This document shows, piece after piece, positions 56,941 to 64,000 of a stretch of 64,000 nucleotides of DNA; position 1 is the stretch's first letter; every line of letters starts with the position of its first letter. A program made the translations under genes and the position numbers. Origin of the DNA: Isoperla grammatica (lineage: Eukaryota > Arthropoda > Insecta > Plecoptera > Perlodidae). The stretch spans positions 74,473,523-74,537,522 of the forward strand of contig OX246739.1 of the NCBI GenBank assembly GCA_945910005.1, written 5' to 3'. The notes beneath the pieces are model-generated. The model was not told where the DNA came from and made no database searches. It was given only the letters and a program-made list of their open reading frames with translations.

Positions 56941-58460
56941 CGGCTTTCACCATCCATGCCTAATACACACAAACATAAACCTCATTGCATGAAGCACACA
57001 ACACCCTCTCATCACACGAGTCTCGGTAAATACGGCTCAAAGCTAGAGTGATACATCAGATGTACAAGCTACACGTTTTCCTCTCATGTTTTCAAAGTAT
57101 TATTTGTACCACTGGGTTTTCTTTGAACATTATGCTCGGTCGACTGGTTGGAATAAATTTAATTAATTTAGCGGATTTCGGGATGGGGGGCTTCAATATT
57201 TCCATGATATATAATTTAATTTAAAACTAATTTTAACAAAACGTTGCCAAGCAGTGCTTTGATTTTAAATTCAATACGGGTAAAAATGATTTACTATCGA
57301 GAGAGTCACATATGACAATAATTAGCATAAGTAGATATATGAATGAATGATATATGAAAGATATAATATATAAAATGAAAAAAATACGTTTATGGAAAAG
57401 TTTTATGAAAAGAAATGATCATTAGTTGGATAAATTGTGAGACGCGAAGCGAAGCATTACAATAGAATATATTTGAAGGGCATGTGAAGGGAAACCATAG
57501 TTGAGGCATGCCAAGGTTGGTATTGCAATACGTGTAATAGATAATGCAGGATATGCTTTGTAATGGATATGAGACATGAACACTGACAGAAGAGAAGAAA
57601 GAATGGAGACCTGATTCAAACATGATAACATGAAAAAACTTTAGGCTTCAAGATACAATTCATGGACAAATTTCGATGGAGAAAACAACTTTACTGTTCT
57701 CTAAATAATTTGTTAAGAAGGCAATATTACTTTTCGTACTCTGCGAAAGTAGTCAGTCATTCCATTCGCGTTGTACTTATGGAACCATAGAATTTATTTC
57801 AGGAAGTTTTGTCGAGGACTGGAGAAAAGGGGCAAAAAAGAACTGGGCCCAGATGCGATGTTATTTGTGTATGTTGGAAAAGAAAGCTAAATTGCTGAGG
57901 TTTCAATGTTCTCTGTTTTAGTGCGGTTGTGGCGGGTGACAAATGCCCCCCCCCCCTCCCCCCTCCCCACCATACATCCCCAAATAATATACGAATCTCC
58001 GCACTCGTAAAATGTTGCTGTTACAGAAGTAGTTACTAACTTACTATACTTACAGAACTCACACTTTCAACATCTCGGCACCAAAGCTTCATTTTTTCTC
58101 GCAGTGCAGTACATTTATGTATTTGCTTAGATAAAATAATTTGGTTTTGTCTTGTTTAACTAAGAAAGTCCTGTAATAATAATCGTACTAATCTTACTGG
58201 CAATAATGTACATTGTAACTAGAGTTAAAAATTGACAATGTTAAAACTTTTTGCAGTAATCTTCTAATTCTATTTATTCTGTCTATAATTTCTCGAGTGT
58301 CCTTAAATTACTATAAGCATATTTAGTTCTGTTTTTTTTTTGTGGTTGTGACTCATATAATTCCATAGCACCTGTACTACATGGTAGATTGCTTCACTCG
58401 GTAGGACAATCTATTGAATGCATCCTATAGTGTCAGCAAAGTTTGTAATCTTTGGTGTCA
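56941..58460. other. No recognised gene; C11 run
   Basis: AT-rich. A run of 11 C is at 57946-57956. ORFs under 80 codons only. Confidence 0.5.
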
Positions 58461-58515
58461 GAAATCAAACCCGGATCCTCCGAATCAGAACTACGCACTC
58501 AAGTATGTCCTGATA
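58461..58515 (-). repeat. Possible tRNA-like SINE fragment
   Basis: The minus strand reads AGTTCTGATTCGGAGGATCC then GGGTTTGATTTC, which resembles the anticodon-to-B-box part of tRNA-derived SINEs. No A box is evident. Confidence 0.3.
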
Positions 58516-59048
58516 ATTACATACTCACATTGCGTGTTCTTCCATTGCAAAGATTGTTCAAACGTTTCAACTACAAAATAATATTTTTATGAACTAAAGT
58601 TTTATGAAGACATAATTCGAATAAGTATCTCTCTGTCGTCACAATGGTAGTTCTAAAAACAATATGAGCGCTAGTGTAGCTGCATGTTGCCGCTCCACAC
58701 ACGAGGATGGGGGAGACTTGCGTAGAATGCGGCGGCCGCTCCAACTTTTTTAACTTTTTATACTTTTTCTCCTATAATGGTTTTCGCCGCTCAACCGTAG
58801 GAAGTTTTAGAATAATTCTCCCAGTATAACCTATGTTTTTACCAATAGAGGATAACTATGTTACGGAGTTTGTCTCTAGTTTGCCAGTTCGAAACATCAT
58901 GAACATGTCTGGCCACGTTTACTCTCAGGAAGTATCTATTCTACATTAATATTGATTGTCAACCCCCCCCCATGTGAGCCTCATAGCTTCTTCATGGTTA
59001 TAACGTACTTGAATTTGAGGAATATTTGATTTATTTACAATGTTTATG

Positions 59049-59377
59049 CTATTCATAGTTCCCACGTGACGTCACAGCGGCCATGATTGCGACACAATTG
59101 ATGAGGACCAATCGTAGATCATTGCCAAATACTACTCAAATTTAATAAATAAACCTAATTTAGAATTAAAGAAGTTAACATAATTAATAAAATCATAAAA
59201 AATACCAAATATACCAATTTTATTTTTTTTTAAACAGGCTACATATTTTTAAAGATCTATGAATTTATGTGTTCTACCGCAACAGCCTTCAATTGTTTCT
59301 CCATGGCAACGACAAAGTCTGATCACAAATGTGGCAGCTACGCGCAAATATGTGACGTACGTGCAACCTATGAATAG
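59049..59377. mobile_element. Inverted-repeat element, 329 bp
   Basis: Both ends are CTATTCATAG. Beyond them CCACGTGACGTCACAG on the left resembles rc GCACGTACGTCACAT on the right. The interior is AT-rich and contains CCATGGCAACGAC and ACCAATC. No duplication was found. Confidence 0.6.
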
Positions 59378-61556
59378 AGTTGTCAAACTGATTTACAAAA
59401 GAGAACAATAAGTACAACAACAATTACAATGAAACGATATCAATATCACCGAACAAATTAAAATAGCAAAAGTAACACAACAAAACTAACTGCTGTTGAA
59501 AAGAGAACATAAAAATTAAAATATATTGAGAAAAAATATATAAATTAAAAATTATATAATTATCAGCTAAACTATAAAAAAAATAGTCAACACTTTCCGA
59601 GATAATTTATTTTTGTATTTGAAATATTTGTTCGGGGCTGCGTACTCTGTTGCTATATTCTTAAGCTATATAACTTCCTTTTCGATCTTTTAGCACCTTA
59701 TCGATGCGATACTCAAATCGTCTTCCTTTACGATAGGCATTAAATGATCAATTCAGATTGCGTATCCGCAAGTTGTCTAGCTTGGAGGTCTACACCAACC
59801 ACGGGTGCGCAGATAGGCCGCTTGGGATACAGCCAAGTGGCTGTTAGCTGTGACTATAAAGAAGGCTTAACACTTTTCTTCAAGATAGGCGGCGTCACAT
59901 TTGATTCTGCAGGGCTGCACTCGCCAAAACCGAGATAGCTTTAGATGCAAATTTTCAGCAAAATGACAAAAACAGTCTATGGAAAATTATTTTGATTATT
60001 TTGTTTAGCTTGTGTTCGTTATACAGTGGCAGTTATTCGGGTAATGTGTCTACAAACTTACCAACTTAACTACAAGCCTGACGAGAATAATTATTTATTG
60101 TAAAATTGACTTGACAAAGTAATTAAACAGTTTGGCCGTTAATTATATACGGTCAACTTAAAAAAGCTATTTTCCTCTTAACTACATACTTTTTTTTTAA
60201 TAGGCTTCAGTCTTGACAGCTGTGAATAGATATACACCAGCTTTACCAGACCACCCAATACAATCGACTACAATCTCGTAACATATGTAAAACAACACTA
60301 AATATTGCCACGATATTCCCAGAACAGAAAATTTCATTTACCTGTAGTTCCGTTTCAATTTCCGACTACACTACCTCATGCTGCTATAGAACTGCATACA
60401 GGGTATATCTCGCCACTCAATTGGTTACCCATGTGGACTGAATCGCAGCTGGTGGGTTTTTCATTTCCTCAGCTCAATATTGAGAGCTCGTAACAGTTTC
60501 TGAGTTTGAGGAATGACGTGGTTTGGTGGGTTGCCGCCTCACTCCCGTGATATAATATGCATGTTAGCTGTGAAGGGTCCCTGGTGAGTTATCTGTCAGC
60601 TGCATTATGAAGAAAATGGTTATTTCACATCATCTGACGGAGAGGAATTGTGAGGTATAAGGTTGTGAACTATCCTTCGATGGAATAAGCATATTGTTCT
60701 TATTCTTACTGAGTTGTATGTGTTCTAGTGATCATTTTACTCTAGGCATTTATCTCTTCCAATCCATGTACAATTTGTTAGCCATCACGTTTGAAAGGAG
60801 CTTTTTAAGTGTAAAAAAGTTAAGTTTTAATCTGGTGTTCTAACTAAGCTTCTCTTGAAACTGGTAGTGTCAAATCTTTTGTGACATGAAATTGCTCCAA
60901 GATTTCTAAACGTTCTTTACCGTGGTTTGGGTGTACTTCGATTATAAACAATATATGTTGTATAATTTCTAATGTCTTGTGTGCTAATTATGAAAATATA
61001 GTATCTGCGCTCAAAGCTTTGTATGAAATAGTTTAATTACTTCTTTCAATTTTCTCCCACTCTGCGAGTAGGCCTGTGTAAACGAAGCTTGCGCGAAAAT
61101 GTTTTATATAAACTGTTTGAAATGTGATCACGCTTATAGGCCTACCCGCCATATTTGAGAAGACACTTCAGCTTTCAATTCAACATGCTATTTTAGACCT
61201 CTCTTAGAAACTGCCGTACATATACATGTCAAGCCAAATAGCAAGCAATCGACTTCTTATTGGAATTCAACGGTGTAGAATCACTTTTACAAAGCAGACA
61301 AGGATCGAAGTGGAAAGTGATACCGCACGTGTATATAGTCTTCTCTTATTGCCGTGAACGTGCATGCGCCTTGTGTAATTCAAGACGCTTGTGTACAGTC
61401 ACTAACAAGATGTTCTAGTTTTATTGAGCAGCATCAACATGAGAAGCATATACAGTAGTAGGGCCATGGCGACAGTCATCTTTTTGTTGCAATTGACATA
61501 TATTGGAATTAATATATTTCAATTAATTATACATTGAATAAGGAAGACTGTTTATA
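59378..61556. other. No recognised gene
   Basis: AT-rich; ORFs of at most 64 codons. No repeat ends were found. Confidence 0.5.
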
Positions 61557-61795
61557 AAGGCGGCTCAGCAATAACACGCGAGGCTCTAATTCAGGAGGTC
61601 GTCGGTTCGATTCCGACCATCGGCAGTTCTGACTGAAGGTTTCCCGAGGTTTTCCGCGGTCGTAAATGCGAATTCTGGGAAGTCTCGGACATTCCTTCCC
61701 ACCTAGTAAGTCACCTGAAGGGGGACACATCTTGTAAAGCTGGTGTGCACCCTATAACAGGTATTCTTACGAACAATTATTATTATTATTAGTGT
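61557..61795 (+). mobile_element. Full-length tRNA-derived SINE
   Basis: The A-box-like GGCGGCTCAGCAATA is followed by CACGCGAGGCTCTAATTCAG, a perfect B box GGTTCGATTCC (61603-61613), then CCGAGGTTTTCCGCGGTCGT, CTCGGACATTCCTTCCCACC, CACCTGAAGGGGGACACATC and GTGCACCCTATA. It ends in a short TTA run (61779-61793). This copy defines the order of parts seen in the fragments at 28.1-28.9, 31.1 and 47.7 kb. SINEs are transcribed by RNA polymerase III and mobilised by a partner LINE, often one with a similar 3' end; that partner is not identified here. Confidence 0.85.
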
Positions 61796-62992
61796 ATAGA
61801 TGTATACAAACATAGGAACGAGTGTTTTTGACTCATGGCTGGTTCGGCTCCTGGCGTACGAAAAGAACCCAAACACCGTATCTGATTAGTTATTAGTTAT
61901 TCACCCAGAAGTGACGATAAGAAATGCGTGATCGAGTGTGGAGGAAGTAGGATGTCAAATATTATGGAGAACTGAGCAAATGTGAATGAAGGATCGCGAA
62001 ATTGATTACGAAAACATGAATGATGTATTGAGAAGCGGATTAACATCCACCGGGTCTTGATGCATAACTGAATATTGTATTAATAATCAGATTATTTAAA
62101 GTAGCCCGACCATTCATGTCTGAGCGTCTACGTATGAACGTCGTGTTCGGATAGATTGTGTTTAGCTCGTTAGCGCAAAGTAATGGAGTTATTCCATCGC
62201 GCTGTTGTTCAATAGCCGCTAATTAGAGATGCAGTGTTAACTAATTGAATGAAGCAACGCGTGTTTTCCGATCTGTGAGGACACTAAACGGATTATCCTG
62301 CTTCTATGGGGTTTATACTCTTGAACCTGGCCTTATACATGTTGTATACTAAGTAGCGCAAGCCAAATTAGTAATTTGCTACTAAAATTGAATCAACCAA
62401 TTGAGTTCCTTGCTAGTTGTATAACTACTTGTCGTGACGTCATCGTTTTACAAAGTATTACAGTCTAATTAACAAACTCGAGCTTGTGGAAATTATCGAA
62501 GTTCAACTTCCTCGGCGGAAATAGAATCCGAGCTAACGGTAGATTTAGTTAGTGAAGCGGAGTTGTTACGAGTTAACTAGTTTATCGTCTGCTCGAAGGA
62601 CTCTATCATTGTTGGTGATATCGATGTCTGGTTGGTCGACTGATCGTTGCGACATTCGATACATGCAAAGTAATTATTTCGATTTACACTAATGACGTCT
62701 TTAAGCTGGCTGTAAAAACTATACCTATTGTTTTGTGTTTGTACATGGGAATAAGTGTTTAATTATTGGTGGACGGAGCAATTAAACGTTAAACAATTAC
62801 GAGTTAAATTACTACTTATGCATATTAAAACTAGCAATATACGAATTGATTAGATAAACAGACTTTATGGTTACATTGTTCTCGTAACGCGTTATGATAA
62901 TTTGTATTTCGTTGTAATGAGGTAGTTAAAACAGAAAACAATTTGACTTGTTGAATACGTACGTCAGCGAGCATTAAGATAATAGTAAAGTT
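61796..62992. other. No recognised gene
   Basis: AT-rich, unique-looking; TGACGTCA at 62435-62442. Confidence 0.5.
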
Positions 62993-63135
62993 GTTCCACA
63001 GCAACCATGTGGATGCTGACGTCATAGATGAGTGAGGCATTGGCCAACCAAATGTTAGTATTTGATAAAGCCACCCGCTGATTGGCTCCGACTCACTCAT
63101 CTATGACGTCAGCATCCACAAGGTTGCTGTGGAAC
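62993..63135. mobile_element. Hairpin MITE with 44-bp near-perfect arms
   Basis: 62993-63036 and 63092-63135 are reverse complements with one mismatch. The tips are GTTCCACAGCAACC and each arm contains GCTGACGTCATAG. The 55-base centre holds ATTGGCCAACC and TGATTGGC. No flanking duplication was recognised. Confidence 0.85.
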
Positions 63136-64000
63136 CACAATAATATGATGCGTGATTGTTATTAACAATTCCATTTATTATTTTAGTGTTATGGAAACAT
63201 GTTCGTTTTACGGAAGTCGATACACCACGGTAATAAATACAAAAGTTATATTAATATATTCACTCTTTACATTATTGCGTTTACCAGCATCGATATTGTG
63301 GTTTGAAACGACCAATGAACGCAGCCCAGTTGTGAACCCATGCTAGCTTGATACAGGAATGTCGCATTGTGTTGTGGTATTGTGGAAGTCAGCCGTAACA
63401 ATGTGGGCTTGTACTATCTGTTGTAAAAACATCGAGTGGACAGAGAGTCATCTTGTGGGAGGCGGAGGTGGTCAAGTTACATAACATGGGCGCCATCCTA
63501 CGTCACACGCGTTCAAAATGTCTATCAATAGGCTTGAGAGTTAGGCGGTTGCGTAAAACTATGTTCAAACTGTGAACGAAATAATCTTTCACTTTAGATT
63601 TATCAATTGGCAATTTTATCTGTCTTGGCAGTCCTTCCCTTGTAGGCTAAAAAAATCGTAGTAAATGAACAAGTTGGAACTATAAAGAAAATAAAAAATT
63701 GTAATTCATAGCGCGCACGTGTTATTTTACGGTAAACATAGAATATAGTGTTGGTAAATGAGATGAACTCTACAAGCTACGTTCGACCTTGTTTGGCAAC
63801 CGGCTTGTAGCTTCACAGTCCATAGACAATAAACTACAACCACATCCATTCGTATTGGTAGTTGGAAAATAGAATTCAAGCGCAACAGCCAATTGTCTGT
63901 GCGGAATGAAGTGTTTCCGGTCTAGCGGAAGCTGCGATGGCATTGCCTTATCATTTCCGTGGGGGGCGGAAGCTTCCGAGGTAGTTATCACCACGGCTCG
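63136..64000. other. No recognised gene
   Basis: AT-rich, ORFs up to 74 codons with no recognised domain. Confidence 0.5.

Noticed and set aside
61560..61640. tRNA gene
   Set aside because: A and B boxes are present, but the sequence continues into a SINE body shared with other copies and no acceptor stem closes.

Overview
The window looks like non-coding DNA from an animal nuclear genome, most likely a marine invertebrate. It is AT-rich, dense in short non-autonomous transposons, tRNA-derived SINE-like heads, micro- and minisatellites and long G or C homopolymers. It has no run of closely packed ORFs, operons, Shine-Dalgarno signals or rRNA. Most ORFs over 60 codons are chance or are open only because they cross a simple repeat. 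No protein-coding gene can be named. One 198-codon frame is listed with low confidence. The taxon is not settled: the end of one dispersed repeat recalls a tail I know from mollusc repeats, while a short TAACC array matches the arthropod telomere unit.

0-13 kb holds hairpin elements at 1018-1134, 2946-3135 (TTAA-flanked), 3537-3712, 5820-6266 (a hairpin inside a hairpin, apparently inside a SINE head) and 6459-6615 (8-bp target duplication, hAT-like), plus pentanucleotide and GACA/CATA arrays. 13-18 kb has a large inverted repeat (13901-14608), a very stable short hairpin (14720-14797), a hAT-type element with perfect 8-bp duplication (14866-15789), an 81-base C tract and a degenerate 10-bp array. 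18-28 kb is mostly featureless, with TAACC repeats and copies of dispersed families C and D.

28-31 kb is the richest stretch. A tRNA-derived SINE is split by a TA-flanked inverted-repeat element. Next to it lies a foldback element with arms of about 300 bp and TTAA flanks, into whose left arm a second TTAA-flanked, piggyBac-like element has inserted. 35-44 kb has a 36-bp coding-length minisatellite, two more terminal-inverted-repeat elements (39385-39798, 40261-40595), a second 8-bp-duplication hAT element (40922-41404) and a composite minisatellite of 21 units (41632-43492). 44-64 kb has several hairpin elements, a near-perfect 101-bp palindrome (54305-54405), a three-copy 200-bp tandem, a six-copy 71-bp tandem and the best full-length SINE copy (61557-61795).

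Nothing here works together as a pathway. The biology is that of mobile DNA: several TTAA-targeting families, hAT relatives and SINEs inserting into one another, which lets some insertions be ordered in time. All similarity statements come from reading the sequence by eye; no database search was run.
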